A stretch of DNA of 64,000 nt, from assembly GCA_036426205.1 (NCBI GenBank), contig CM071568.1:39544066-39608065 (forward strand). Reading direction: 5' to 3'. Below the pieces are notes generated by a model. The model was not told the DNA's origin and did not search any database. It was given only the letters and a program-made list of their open reading frames with translations. Shown here piece after piece: positions 22,441-33,548 of the stretch; positions within the stretch are counted from its first letter, which is position 1; each line of letters starts with the position of its first letter. Made by a program: the position numbers and the translations under genes. This stretch comes from Ascaphus truei. Its lineage: Eukaryota; Chordata; Amphibia; Anura; Ascaphidae.

Positions 22441-23995
22441 CCGAATAGGAGAACAGAAACCCTATCTGATCCATTAGATACATGATTGGCGACGGTGCCA
22501 CGGGCCTATTCCACGTGTGGGCCCACTCCCCCTGCCCTCTCCCCCCTGCCCTCCCTCCGCCCTCCCCCCCCGCCCTCTCTCCCCCCCGCCCTCTCCACCC
22601 GCCCTCTCTCCCCCCTCACCCTCTCTCCTACCCCCTCCCTTTCTCCCCCCCGCCCTCTCTCCCCCCACCACCCTCTATCCTTCCCCCCCCACCCTCTCCT
22701 TCCCCCCCTGCCCTCTCTTTTCCCCCGCCCTCTCTGGAGCACCTGGTTCCGGGTGTGGGAGCGGTCCCCCAGGCGAGCCGGTCTTGGGCACCTTGTCTAC
22801 CTGCGTGGATCTCTGGACGTGAGCCCCACTGTTTCTCTGGGCTGCCTCAAGCGTTACGCATCCGTGTGCCCCATCGAGAGGTCCTCTACGAGAACCAAGG
22901 ACAAGACCCCATGTTAGAGTCAAGTACCGAGTCGGTAGTTGAACATGATTGTTTGTCTTTATAAGGAAGTAACAAACCTGATAGTCAGCTATGCGAACCC
23001 CCTTCCAAACTCCCCCCCCCTCCATGGCCCCCCTTCCTGCTCCCAGCTCCCATGTTCCCTTCCCACCCCCTCCCCCAACCCTCCCCCCTCTTCCCGCTCC
23101 CAAAAGGGGTGGATGCCCTCCGAGATCCATGTGAGGAGGTTCCTGCCAAGGCCACAAAGCTACGAAAGTTTCTATGTTTATCTCTATTGAAATAGAGGGT
23201 ACCAGCAAAGGTACCTATCAAATATGATACATTGACCTGGTGATCTTTCTCTTTGCTCCCCCCCTCCCCGCTCCCTCCGGCGAAAAGAGGAAAATGTTTG
23301 CTCAAATTTGTACATAGGTGGTGGGCACCTTTCGAGCACCAGATCTAGATATCTCTCGAACGGTCCCATAAACTGCAAAGCTAGTATGTTCTGCCTTAGA
23401 CAAATAGCTGGTATAGGCAAGAATAGCTAACAAATGGGATACAATGCCCAGTGACCCACCCCCCTTTTTTCCTTGCTCCCCTTCCCCCCTCCTCACCCTC
23501 CCTGCCCCCCACCGCAAGGGGAAAAGTTAAGTGTAGGTTTTCACGAAGGTTGGGGGTGCATTTAGAGCACCATGCTAAGATGTCGCCTATATGGTTCCAA
23601 AAATGTAAAATAAAGAGTAGTTCACAAAGAGGAACACGGGGGAACTCGGACTCCCCTCTCTGAGCGCCGTCCTGGGAGCACGCAGGAAGCTCTCCAAGGG
23701 GCAGTAAGCCCTTCCCCTTTGCCGTTAGGGCAAAGAAGGTTGAACATGCTTGGGCTATCTTATAGCCCATCTTTTTCTTTCTGTCTCCGTTTCCTTCCCT
23801 CCCCTCTCCCTTCCTCGCCCTTGTCCCCCGAGTGTTTCCTTCCCCTCCTCCTTGGGGGCTCCCCGGTGGCTGGGGGATGGCGCAGGCATGGCCCGAGGGG
23901 TCAACAGACTTAGTCGACAGGGTCCGGACCGCCTTGGGAAAGTGGTCAAAACAGTGGGCCCGAACCCAGCCAAAGCAAGGTTTCTCATAGAACAA
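22441..23995. other. L1 inter-ORF spacer, pyrimidine-rich
   Basis: About 1.5 kb between ORF1 and ORF2, much longer than in mammalian L1. 22510-22740 is nearly pure C/T with repeated ccctctc words; C-rich blocks recur at 23010-23100, 23250-23280, 23455-23515 and 23780-23850. The overlapping Pro/Ser/Leu- or Gly/Arg/Glu-rich frames are compositional artefacts. Non-repetitive stretches between the blocks have no recognised motif. Confidence 0.6.
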
Positions 23996-23997
23996 AC

Positions 23998-24661
23998 ATA
24001 AGAATCATTTCCATAAATGTAAAGGGGCTAAACTCTGTGGGCAAACGAAGGCTAGCACTACAGGAGATAAATAAGCTAAAAGGGGATATCCTGTTCCTAC
24101 AAGAGACCCACTTTAATACGAACCCCCCCCCCAAAAACCTTTAGTAGGACATACCCCCAGGCATACTACGCCTCTTTCCGCATGAAGAAAAGAGGAGTTG
24201 CAATCCTATTTCGTACTAATATTCCTTTTGCCCTAGAAAAAAGTGTTGTAGATCCTGAAGGCAGATTCTTGATATTCCTAGGCTCTCTATCGGGAGTGCC
24301 GCTAGCTTTGGTCAACATCTATTCTCCGAATTAAGGCCAGCTTCCCTTTCTGGAGACAATATTGGAAACTGTAAGTACACTTAACCCTTCCTCAATAATC
24401 ATGGCAGAAGATTTTAACATGACTTATGCCCCAGATCAGGACAGGTCCAGCTACCAGAGTTCAGGGTCGTCACGAACATTCGCTCTGAATGCTAAGAAAT
24501 TCAGAAGCTTGCTTGATGACTTCCCGCTATTTGACACCTGGAGAATCCAACATCAGGGTCAGCGAGATTATACTTACTTTTCTCCTCCCCATCAGACGTA
24601 CTCGAGGATTGATCTTTTTCTGGGTACCAGGGATGTCCTCCAGGCGCTGGAAGCTAAATGA
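23998..24661 (+). pseudogene. L1 ORF2 endonuclease domain
   Basis: Pieces in several frames: IRIISINVKGLNSVGKRRLA, then LFLQETHFN (the catalytic Glu block), VDPEGRFLIFLGSL, LALVNIYSPN, then a frame 24362-24661 with IIMAEDFNMTYAPDQDR (EDFN where GDFN is usual), DTWRIQHQGQRDYTYFSPPH and SRIDLFLGTRD. These are the AP-endonuclease blocks that nick target DNA. Frameshifts near 24150, 24330 and 24660 inactivate it. Confidence 0.85.
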
Positions 24662-24739
24662 CTCCCTATTAAATTCGCCTGAAATAGTGAGTACAGTTTC
24701 CCAAAAACTGACAGAATATTTTGATATATACAAGGGGTC

Positions 24740-25770
24740 GGTCGGTTCTGCAACAACGCTATGGCAGCAATCCGAGGTTACCTGATTTCTATAGCGTCAT
24801 ACCAAAAGAAAAAGAGACAAAAAGAATATAAGGAACTAGCGGACAGGCTACAGTCTCTGGAGACCGAACACAAAAGTAATCCCTCCAAAAAATTGTACAA
24901 AATATTGGATAAAGCGAGGACTGACTTTAAGAGAGTCCAACTAGAGGAGGTGGAGAGGGCACTAAGATGGACTAATCAGCGTTTTTATGATAAAGGAAAG
25001 AAGTCGGACCGGCTGTTGGCCGATAAGTTAAGAGGTTTACGGGTGAAATCCCAAATTACTGCAATTCAGACAAGATCTGGTCTAAAAACCTTCAAAGACA
25101 AAGAAATTGCCCAGGAATTCTCAGAGTACTACAACAAATTATATAACCTGAATCCCCCCCCCCCCCCAAATGCTCAGTCCGGGTTGGCGGCTATCTCTAA
25201 GTATCTGGAAGAATACAGCTTACCTGCGCTTCCTGAAGAAACTGTTCTCAAGTTAACTGAGAAAATATCGCCCGAAGAACTATTCAAGGTAATAAAGCAG
25301 CTCAAAACAAACAAAACTCCAGGGCCAGATGGTTTCCCAACCAATACTATAAAAAATTCAAGGCTGTGCTAGCTCCACATCTATTAGAGTTTTTCAACGC
25401 CTTCATGGAGGGGGAGGATGTCCCTCAGTCAATGTCTACAGCTAACCTGGCAATTATTCACAAAGAAGGTATGGACCCGCTACACTGCGGCAGCTATAGA
25501 CCAATATCCCTCCTCAATTTGGACTTAAAAATATACAGCAAAATTCTAGCAAACAGATTTAACCCGATCTTGCCGAGCTTGATCCACAAAGACCAGGTAG
25601 GATTTATTTCAGGCAGACAAGCTTCGACCACGTGCACCTGGTGGGGGCTAAGGCATTCTTGCTGAGCCTGGACGCCGAAAAAGCTTTTGATAGGATCAGG
25701 TGGGATTTTTTAGACCAAACGATGATTAAATTAGGCTTCAGGGGACCCTTCCTAGAAGGCCTGATAGAGG
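24740..25770 (+). pseudogene. L1 ORF2 reverse transcriptase, N-terminal part
   Basis: Frame 24761-25372: AIQTRSGLKTFKDKEIAQEF, FSEYYNKLYN, ISPEELFKVIKQLKTNKTPG and PGPDGFPT. Frame 25366-25665: HLLEFFNAFMEGEDVPQSMS, LAIIHKEGMDPLHCGSYRPI, SLLNLDLKIYSKILANR and HKDQVGFISGRQ. Frame 25632-25780: LSLDAEKAFDRIRWDFL (motif A Asp present). Small frameshifts at 25365 and 25640 separate them. The homology stops near 25770, before the [FY]xDD box. Confidence 0.87.
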
Positions 25771-26079
25771 AGATTTCCGAGAAGGAGATCCACCTGGATC
25801 CACTGATGTTCCTCCGGGCAAAACCTGCGGAGGTAGCCTCTGCCCCTCATAAAAAAACTGATTGCACACGTACTCACAGCAGCGCGCTGCGCGCTTACAG
25901 CTTGCTGGAAGAAAATTAACCCCCCGACAAAACAAATGGTTCTTAGACGAGTGAATGAGGAGAAACTCATGGAGTACTTAACGGCTCTCTTAAATCAAAA
26001 GACCGAACAGTTAAACAGGGTCTGGGACCTCTGCCTTATGGCTGAGCTGCTCGCGGATGACCGGGGGGAGATCCTTTAG
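25771..26079 (+). pseudogene. L1 ORF2 C-terminus after internal deletion
   Basis: After motif A the sequence jumps to the C-terminal end of ORF2: LIAHVLTAARCA, a gap, WKKINPPTKQMVLRRVNEEK and LMEYLTALLNQKTEQLNRVW, ending at a stop near 26079. The FADD-type catalytic box, thumb and most of the C-terminal half are missing, a deletion of more than 1.5 kb relative to a full L1 ORF2. This explains the total length of only 6.1 kb despite the long spacer. Confidence 0.75.
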
Positions 26080-26548
26080 GTCTTGCCTCCGGGCTCCCGG
26101 GTCGTGTGCCGCCTTGTCCCAGTCTTGGGGGGGTCTCCGACAGGGTGGGAGGGGGTCACCCTCTCTCCATTTCCCCATCCCTTTGTCCTACCCCAGCCCC
26201 CCCAACCACCCCCCCGTCCCTCTCCTTTCCCCCCTTCTTTCTCTCTTTAATTCTATCTCTCTCTATCCTTTGTTTCTTCCCGGAGAAGTACGACATAATG
26301 TTAGTACAATAATACAGCCTCAACCAGGGGCAGGGGCCAAGCTCTAGCCTGACGGCAAGCCAATGGGAGGTTTCGCCAGGCGACCGCCAGTCACGATTCG
26401 CTTCCACAGGCCGTAAGGTATTCATTTTTGTGATTTACTGTTAAACCTTTTCTGAGACTCATATGTACCTTTTCCCCAAGAATGCCCATGTTATTGTGAT
26501 GTACTCCTCTAGTAAAAAAAGACAATAAAAATTTTGAAACAAAAAAAA
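26080..26548 (+). other. L1 3' UTR and poly(A) tail
   Basis: Starts with G/C-rich sequence, then a C/T-rich block (26155-26280). It ends acaataaaaattttgaaac followed by nine A residues (26541-26549). The AATAAA at 26524 is the probable polyadenylation signal. The frames here are not coding. Confidence 0.75.
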
Positions 26549-27061
26549 AGAGTTAAAAATCTGTCTTTTTGAGACTGATCCTTGGCAGAAAAGAACTCAC
26601 CAATCGGTGGTGGATATACATATTGGCAAAAATGGCCCCCATCTCTAAAGTTTAGTCACTTATTGGAGCTTTGTGGATCTGACCCAAAGAGGGTATGTAT
26701 AAAGATACATTATAAGTGATTTTGTTGAAATATTACCACACAGAAGATGGGTATTTTAGTGCACCACATTGCTCCAATGCATAAAACCACATTTTGTGTG
26801 TTGTGCAATGTGTGTGAATTTTTTTTCCCAGAGAAAAAAAAGAGATAGAGTTTGGCTGTTGTCTGTAGCAGACGTATATATAACATGATATGTAATATTA
26901 AACTTTAAGTGTGCTCTACCTTTGTGCACCATATATGTGTCGACATTCTCTGTGGACATAGCCAGGCAGTTTACAGCAAAGAAGAAAAGAACGGCTGCAT
27001 ACAGTGATATTTACCACAGAGAGGAATGAACCATACTTTATTTGTTCATCCGTGACAGACA

Positions 27062-27095
27062 CAACAACATTTCAGGGGGGGGAGGGGGGGCGGGA
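27062..27095. repeat. G-rich run
   Basis: gggggggaggggggg-type simple sequence, just upstream of the SINE. No function evident. Confidence 0.5.
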
Positions 27096-27139
27096 ACACG
27101 CTCATGAGTCCTGGCTTGAAGACACTGTAAAAGAGAAGG

Positions 27140-27385
27140 AGTGGCTCAGTGAGTAAAGACACCGACTGGCACTGAGAGTTTGAAGCAGGGGAACCTGGTT
27201 CAATTCCCGGTGTTGGCTCCTTGTGACCTTGGGCAAGTCACTTTATCACCCTGTGCATCAGGTGCCAAAAAATAGATTGTAAGCTCCACGGGGCAGGGAC
27301 CTGTGCCTGCAAAATGTCTCTGTAAAGCGCTGCTTACAACTAGCAGCGCTATACAAGAACATGCTATTATTATTATTACCAAGCC
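27140..27385 (+). mobile_element. tRNA-derived SINE with CORE-like body and L2-like tail
   Basis: The head has a pol III A box (tggctcagtgag, 27145-27156) and a perfect B box (ggttcaattcc, 27197-27207), 51 bp apart start to start. The body has ttgtgaccttgggcaagtca (27222-27241), the CORE/MIR-type segment. The 3' part has gattgtaagctcca, ggggcagggacct, gtaaagcgctgc and agcgctatacaagaa, matching the 3' end style of L2 LINEs, then an (att)n tail at 27364-27378. Established model: pol III transcription and mobilisation by the L2 reverse transcriptase through the shared tail. Confidence 0.87.
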
Positions 27386-28160
27386 CAGCGGTTACAAAGG
27401 CCCTGCGCTCTTCCCCACAACAATTAAACTGATTGCCAGGGGAGATGGCTGCGCCTCTGTAACTCTCTTACCTTCTCTTCCTGCAGGGTTCCTCATCATT
27501 GCGCCGTGCTGTCAAATTGCATCGTGTTGCCATGACAACGTGACGTCATGATGCCATGCGGCATCACATTGCATTGGTCACGTTGTGCCAGCGTTGCATT
27601 GCCATAGCAACGTGACACAGCATGGAGTCACGATGTCATGCATCATCCCATTGTTATGGCAACACAACACCATTTGACGTCTCTGCACCATGATGAGGGA
27701 CCCTGCAGTAAGAGATGGCGAAGGAGAAGACGAGGCCTGTAATATAGTGCGTGCGCTACTGTGCGCTCATGTGTCAATTATAATTGGCTGTGTTAGCCAG
27801 ATGTTTCTGTACTAGGGACGCGGGCGCGCACGGCGATGAGCGGTGGCGTGGCAGCGCGGAAAAACCAGGGAAATTACAATAAAATTGTATTTTCGTGCTG
27901 ACGCCACGCCGCGAACCAATCACAGCGCGGCCTAACGCTGTGACGTCAGCGTCACACCCCCTAACCGTGCACGTCACTGTTTGCAGCCTACAACTAAACG
28001 CAATGTACACGCTCAAAGCCGGTTGCAGGCCCACACGCGCAGCAGCAAGAACTATAAAACAAGCCTTAGAAGCCCCGCACCATGTCTGCACCGAGCCCCG
28101 CAATATTACCAGTCGACCCCGATGCCCACCCTTCTTCAGGTGCAACATCATCAAAATTGT
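27386..28160. other. No gene; GC-rich with short inverted motifs
   Basis: 27490-27690 repeats ttgccatgacaacgtgac-type words with variable spacing (27527, 27597, 27652) and CRE-like tgacgtca at 27541-27548. 27815-27975 has ggcgtggcag and gacgccacgcc in opposite directions around an AT centre (27868-27895), plus ccaatcacagcgcggcc and gtgacgtcagcgtcac. This is probably a decayed MITE related to those at 35839 and 40616, but its ends could not be set. Confidence 0.4.
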
Positions 28161-31085
28161 CTGTGACATTTTTTTTGTCGTAAAATGTAGACACAATTCT
28201 CAATGCCTTCATAGATATATAAACATGATGCACATCATACAAACAATAAGAAAATGTGCCCCAAACGTAAGAAGCGGAATAATGACATGCCAACATAATG
28301 TATGCCAATTTTAGGTGACAATTTGTTTTGTTTTTTAGGTAGTGTACTTTTAAAAAATAATTCTTTATACATAGCCTCAAAGAATGAGAATATGAGGAAG
28401 AAAAACACAACAACAAAAAAATGCACCGGATTTATCAAAGGAAAAAATTGGATTACTTTCAGTGGGATTCAATTTTATTAAATTCATTGGGTGCTGTTTT
28501 GTTTTTACCTTGTTTTAGAGCCAGGTGAGCCCACAGACTCTCATAAGGTGTGTCGAAAGTCTCCTGGTTGCAAACCAGCGCATACAGTATGTGGAACAAA
28601 AAAACTACACCAAAGAAGAGAGATACTGTACCATAAAAAGCCATGGGATGTTTTTCTTTGATTAATCCAGTGCAATTATTTTGCTCCACTTCAACCCTGG
28701 TAAAACCAGCAGACCTTAATTTCACTATTCATAACTTTTTTTTTCACTACTGGCATTTTACTAAGTTCAGTCTGAGAAGGACATACTGTACTGTAGCAGC
28801 AATGTTCCGACATGAGAAAGGGGACCAACAGTTCAGGACACAGAGCAACTTGTTAAATTTGAGTTTAAATAAGTATCTTGGCTTCTATTTCTAAAAAAAA
28901 AAGTCATTCTAAATGCATTTTGTCCAGATCCCCAAAATGATAAATTACCTTTAAATACCAATGCTTTTATTGTTTTCCCAGAATGATAAATGGTATAATG
29001 TGTGTTTTGTATGTCCTAAATCATTTTTTTTACAGGTTAGTTTGCAAACAGATAGCCTTTTCCAAAAGCAAAAGAGTGAATAAGTGTTTAATTTATGCCT
29101 TGACGGCATTATTGTCTTGTCCAATTCTTTTGTGCATTGTATAAAATAGTTTTACATGTAGCAAACAGCTTCAATTTTCGCAAAGTAACAAATGACATTG
29201 CATGATTTGTTTGCAAGATTGCACAATGTTTTTGTTGGCAGTTATTGTTGGAGCTGCAGTAAATCTTGCATTGTACACCGTGCCCACGCTAACACGAAAT
29301 TGAGGGATATTCTAGTAGCGGTGAGTTTGTACTTGTAAAATCACACGGTTTGACATGGTCATGTCAGACGTGGATTAAAACTAGCAAAAAATCTGTATTC
29401 TGTATTACAAAAGCCGGAATTAAACCCCTTCTAAAAAAGACTTTACCGCACAGTTTGAACATGCAAGAAGAGTTTACAGAATAGCAACGCATTGCAGATC
29501 TAATTAGCAAGGGCTCTTTGGATACAGATTGACACAAATCGAAGCTACTAGTATATCCCCCCATTGTGCAATAACAGAAACGGTAGCATAGCATCTGCTA
29601 CTGTACATTGGTACTCTTGTGTTAAAACTATTAAATACTACACTGAAATTGCAATTTATATATAAGGTAAACTAATATAAATGCATTTATATTGTATTTT
29701 GTGACTACCAATTTTTTTAAACTTTTTATTGAAGCTACGCATCATATTTTGCACAGAAATAATAACAATATATTTTATTTATAAATAATGTTGCAAGTCT
29801 CACATATCTTCCTAATGTACATCTGAGTTCTAGCATGTATTTGGAAATGTCAGTCTTGCAGGTTTTACTTTTTAGAGTTAGAGTCTCAAGTGTCATTTGG
29901 TTATTTTTAGAGCGTTTGGAAAATTGCCACCCTATCAAATCCAAGAAACCTAAAAAGACTAACCTGCAAGACGATATAATTTATACTATGTGCTCAAACA
30001 AAGATTACAGCTGCCGTTTTCTGAAATGTCCCAACTATATTTACAAAATGGAAGTCTCACTTAACTCACATTAAATATTTTATAAATAACGGAACTTCAT
30101 TAAACAAATCCATTCATAAAAGAGACATATTACTTCAGAATTTTTGTTTCTTCAGCGGAGACCCTAAAAATCAGAAACTATAGCTTAGATTTATTAAGCT
30201 TCAATATAAATATCGCTGTGCTGTGATTCTTTTTTATTTTTACCGCTATATTTATTAAAGGTTTAACACTTATTTATTGCAGCAATAACTATCATTTAAT
30301 TACAGTGATAAGTGGGGCTTAAGCTGCACGCTGTAAACAAGCCAGAGAATCTGTGTAATAAACAAAATTGTAAATATAAACAGAACCTGTAATAAATATG
30401 TTACCTGTAATAAATATATGTTTTCTGATAAAAATGTTCATATTTTGTTTATAAACCCTTTGTCTCTTACATACTGTAATAGTTAAAGGTCCTCAATTAA
30501 TGAAAGTTGTCATTCATCCAAGATACTGTACAGTATGTGTACATTGTGGTGACCAGTAGGAACAGTTTGACACAAATATTTTCTATGTGGTGGTTAACAG
30601 TAGATTGCTGTAATTCTTGTGTCTCACCCAAGGGTTTGGTGGCCCAAGAGCATGGGATTACACTTTTTACTTAGGTGCAGATCTCTCTGTAATCTGCAAG
30701 GGATCGGTTTCTCTTTTTCATTTTATTTTTTCTTCTCTAAAGATACTGATAAAGACATTAAAGAGCATCATCTGAGTACATATCCTGGAGGTCAGCATTC
30801 CCTCATTACAATGAACTCCATTGACTACAATTCTCTGTCACATACATGTATTCCTCAGCCTCTCTAAACCATTCAATCACCTTAGAATCTACTCCCAAAC
30901 ATTTAAACGTTTATATATATAATATATCACTCAGTTTGTTAATACCTGGGATTTCCCACAGTTAAATCTGTCATTCCCCATTTATACGTCCAGTATCAGT
31001 TCCTCATAAAATAAACACTCTAATAAAAAAATTATGGATATCCCTATATTTTATTGAAAGTGCAACAGAGGGACTCCAGTCAATA
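28161..31085. other. No recognisable gene or repeat; AT-rich
   Basis: Frames are short (116 codons at most) and contain no known motif. The sequence is AT-rich with few repeats, probably older single-copy DNA. Scattered AATAAA and TTTATT words have no supporting context. Confidence 0.5.
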
Positions 31086-31089
31086 TCAG

Positions 31090-31480
31090 TCAGATTGCAG
31101 TCTACCATAATGAGTACTTCGCCTTCAATTGCCTTCGCCAACCTTCTCTGTCATAGAGGAGAACGAGTCCATATTGATCTCCTCTTCTCCCTCTATCACT
31201 TGCCCTCATTCCCTCCCATCTCATCAAATCTCTTGCCCCTACTCCAGCACATATTTTCAACTCCTCCCTTTACTCTGGTACGTTCCCTTCTCCTTCAAAC
31301 ACACAACAGTAATACCATTACTCAAAAATAGCAAGCTTGACCCTAGCTGTCTAAGTATCGTCCTATTTCCCTCCTGCCTTTTGACTCTAAACTCCTTGAA
31401 TGTCTTGTATTATCTCGCTTGCTCCATTTTCTCACCTCTTATTCTTTTCTAGGGGCCTATTCTAGTAGCGTTGATGACTT
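31090..31480 (+). pseudogene. L2-type LINE RT fragment
   Basis: Plus-strand translation includes LITSNLLPLLQHIFSTPPFT, then after a break SYRPISLLPFDSKLLECLVL and SRLLHFLTSYSFL, the conserved start of L2/CR1 RT. The fragment ends near 31470 with cctcttattcttttctag. Three frames are needed to read it. No 3' end is present. Confidence 0.72.
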
Positions 31481-32508
31481 GGCTGCTATCTGGAATGATG
31501 TGGCATATTCCACTGAACGGTTTGTCCTTTGTGTTATGACTGTAAGGGTTCCGGTCTGGAACTCACCCTTACATGGCTATAGAGGTTCCAGGCAAATCTC
31601 TTCCTGAACTGAGCAATTAGGATCAGCTGTTTCTGAACTCACACTCCAGTTTCCTTGTTGCTGCCTTCTGTTCACCTCTGCCCCTATTGGCTGTCTGTGC
31701 TATTTAGGGTCAGATCTTCCACCAGGAAGGGGCTGAGCATAATTCTTCAATTCCTAGGGGACTTTCTTTTGTAATCTGTGCTTTTCACAAACATAGACAA
31801 AAAGGGTGCTCGATAGCGCTCTAACAAAACCCAAACTTAGTGCATATAATTATATGGGAAATTTCGTAAAGAATAATTAGTGCCAAAATATAAGTGACAA
31901 TATATAAATATCAAAGTACAAGTGACATTCTACAGTGATCTATAATTAAAAAAATGAAGAGGCTTAGCAGGCACACTCAACCCTTGGTGGGAGACCGTTT
32001 CAGAAGTCTTGTATGTTCAATTCTTTCAAAAAGGACCAGAGGAGCGCAGCTTGCAGCCATGTAAATAGAAAACATCACATAATACAGCAATGTTTAAATA
32101 AAGATAATAATGTAAGGCTTACAAATGGCTACTCACATAAAAGCAGCCAAAATGAGCGGTCATCCAACTATGGGGTGGATGTTCCCTGTGATAGATGCAG
32201 CAACTGCCAGCAGAAAATCTCCAAGAAAAGAAAAAGACCATAGAGTCTAGACTGAAAAAATATATATTACAAGGCAAAGTACAAATGGAGGCTTACACTT
32301 AGGTAGAAGTAAAAGAGCGTGATCGGCAACGGATAGCTGGTGCACAGTAGGTCGCGATCTCTCTTTGTACCGTGTAGATCTCCGCTGCTTCAGCATACTT
32401 CAGCACCTCTGCTGGGGGCTCACGTCACTTCCGGTGCGTCTGGAACCTCCGGCGCTCGATGATGAGGATGCGTGTCTTATCTTCTCTTCTGTATGGTGGC
32501 TGACTGGA

Positions 32509-32555
32509 CACTCTACGCGTTTCGCCGTTAGATACACACGGCTTCATCAGGAGTG
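32509..32555 (-). ncRNA. Hammerhead ribozyme motif (minimal type I), intact core
   Basis: Minus strand: CACTC, CTGATGA, A, then stem II GCCGT...ACGGC, GAAA, CGCGTA, then GAGTG. Stem I is CACTC/GAGTG (5 bp) and stem II is 5 bp with one bulged A. Stem III would be the self-complementary ACGCGT, too short to fold alone but able to pair between two molecules. This matches the short-stem-III hammerheads described in PLEs. The conserved CTGATGA and GAAA are complete. Cleavage would fall after CGCGTA. Confidence 0.72.
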
Positions 32556-32645
32556 ATGATTGGCTGCATCTCTGTAGTTTAAATACCCACTCACCCTGCT
32601 CTAAATACGCATATGATTGGCTCTCTGCGGTGCTACCAATGATTA

Positions 32646-32978
32646 ATGGCGGTATATATGATAACATGCCCATGTGGAATGCAGTACATAGGGAAAATTA
32701 CAAGATGTGTAAAAGTGAGAATTCTAGAACATCTGAGTAACATCAGAAGAGGGGTTACCACCCATCTTCTATCAGAACATTTTCTAGCACACCATCAAAG
32801 TAATACTGCAGGACTAGTTTTCACTGTCCTGGAACATGTAGTGCCTCACTGGAGGGGAGGAGATAGAAATATACTATTGACAAAATGGGAAACATATTGG
32901 ATCTTTTCAATGAAAACTCTAGTCCCTTTTGGGTTAAATGTTGATATTAACTTGGAGTCTTTCTTTGAAACTGTTTGA
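32646..32978 (+). pseudogene. Penelope-type GIY-YIG endonuclease domain, 5'-truncated
   Basis: 110 codons. The domain starts at once: AVYMITCPCGMQYIGKITRC (GIY-YIG core as VYM...YIG; a CPCG motif as in PLEs), then VKVRILEHLSNIRRG with the conserved Arg and His, LLSEHFLAHHQS, LVFTVLEHVVPHWRGGDRN, and LLTKWETYWIFSMKTLVPFG (the catalytic-Glu region), ending GLNVDINLESF. In intact PLEs this nuclease is fused C-terminally to RT and nicks target DNA. The frame abuts the left inverted arm at 32643, and the ATG is only a chance start. Confidence 0.85.
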
Positions 32979-33501
32979 CTTGTTTTATATTTATTTTATA
33001 TATATTTTGCTAAGACTTAAATATATTTTGTTTCTAATATATATTTTCTGTTTTTGTTCTTTCTGAGATCACCTCAATCGTCGTTTTAAGATTTTAAATG
33101 TTATAAAAATGTATTATAAAAATGTTATAAACATCGCCGTCCTAAGATTTTAAAATGTTATAAAATGTATTATATATATATATGCATTTATTATTATCCC
33201 AGTATGGGAAAATTACATTATTAACCATAATTAGGGAATGTATTCAATATATACTGATGAGTTTAATGTGTTAATACCATTGCGATAAGAACATTGTTTT
33301 AATATTTAGAGTTATTACTATTAAGGTGACCATATGTATTCATGTGCTAAATATCCCTTTAATTAGTAAGAGGATTATAGTCATAATTAGAGTTCAGCCC
33401 GCCTCCGCTATTTATCATTGGTAGCACCGCAGAGAGCCAATCATATGCGTATTTAGAGCAGGGTGAGTGTGTATTTAAACTACAGAGATGCAGCCAATCA
33501 T

Positions 33502-33548
33502 CACTCCTGATGAAGCCGTGTGTATCTAACGGCAAAACGCGTAGAGTG
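33502..33548 (+). ncRNA. Hammerhead ribozyme motif, core mutated
   Basis: Plus strand in the right arm: CACTC (33502-33506), CTGATGA (33507-33513), stem II GCCGT...ACGGC, then AAAA instead of GAAA (33534 is A), CGCGTA and GAGTG (33544-33548). The changed G corresponds to G12, a catalytic nucleotide in hammerheads. The inverted copy at 32509-32555 keeps GAAA. All stems are preserved. Confidence 0.65.

Larger units (their letters stand above)
20421..26548 (+). mobile_element. L1-type LINE, near full length, inactive
   Basis: A 6.1 kb element flanked by agagttaa at 20413-20420 and 26549-26556 (8-bp target duplication). Order: 5' UTR with two tandem units, ORF1 (coiled coil and RNA-binding protein), a long pyrimidine-rich inter-ORF spacer, ORF2 with an AP-type endonuclease and RT, a 3' UTR, then AATAAA (26524) and an A tail. 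ORF1 has a frameshift. ORF2 has several frameshifts and lacks the RT catalytic box. The organisation and ORF1 type point to the L1 clade rather than CR1/L2. Confidence 0.88.

Noticed and set aside
22482..23995. Overlapping frames on both strands in the L1 spacer (160-199 codons)
   Set aside because: Biased composition and mutual overlap; located between ORF1 and ORF2 of a LINE.
27140..27220. A tRNA gene
   Set aside because: A and B boxes are present, but no acceptor stem or anticodon arm folds, and the CORE and L2-like tail follow, so it is a SINE.
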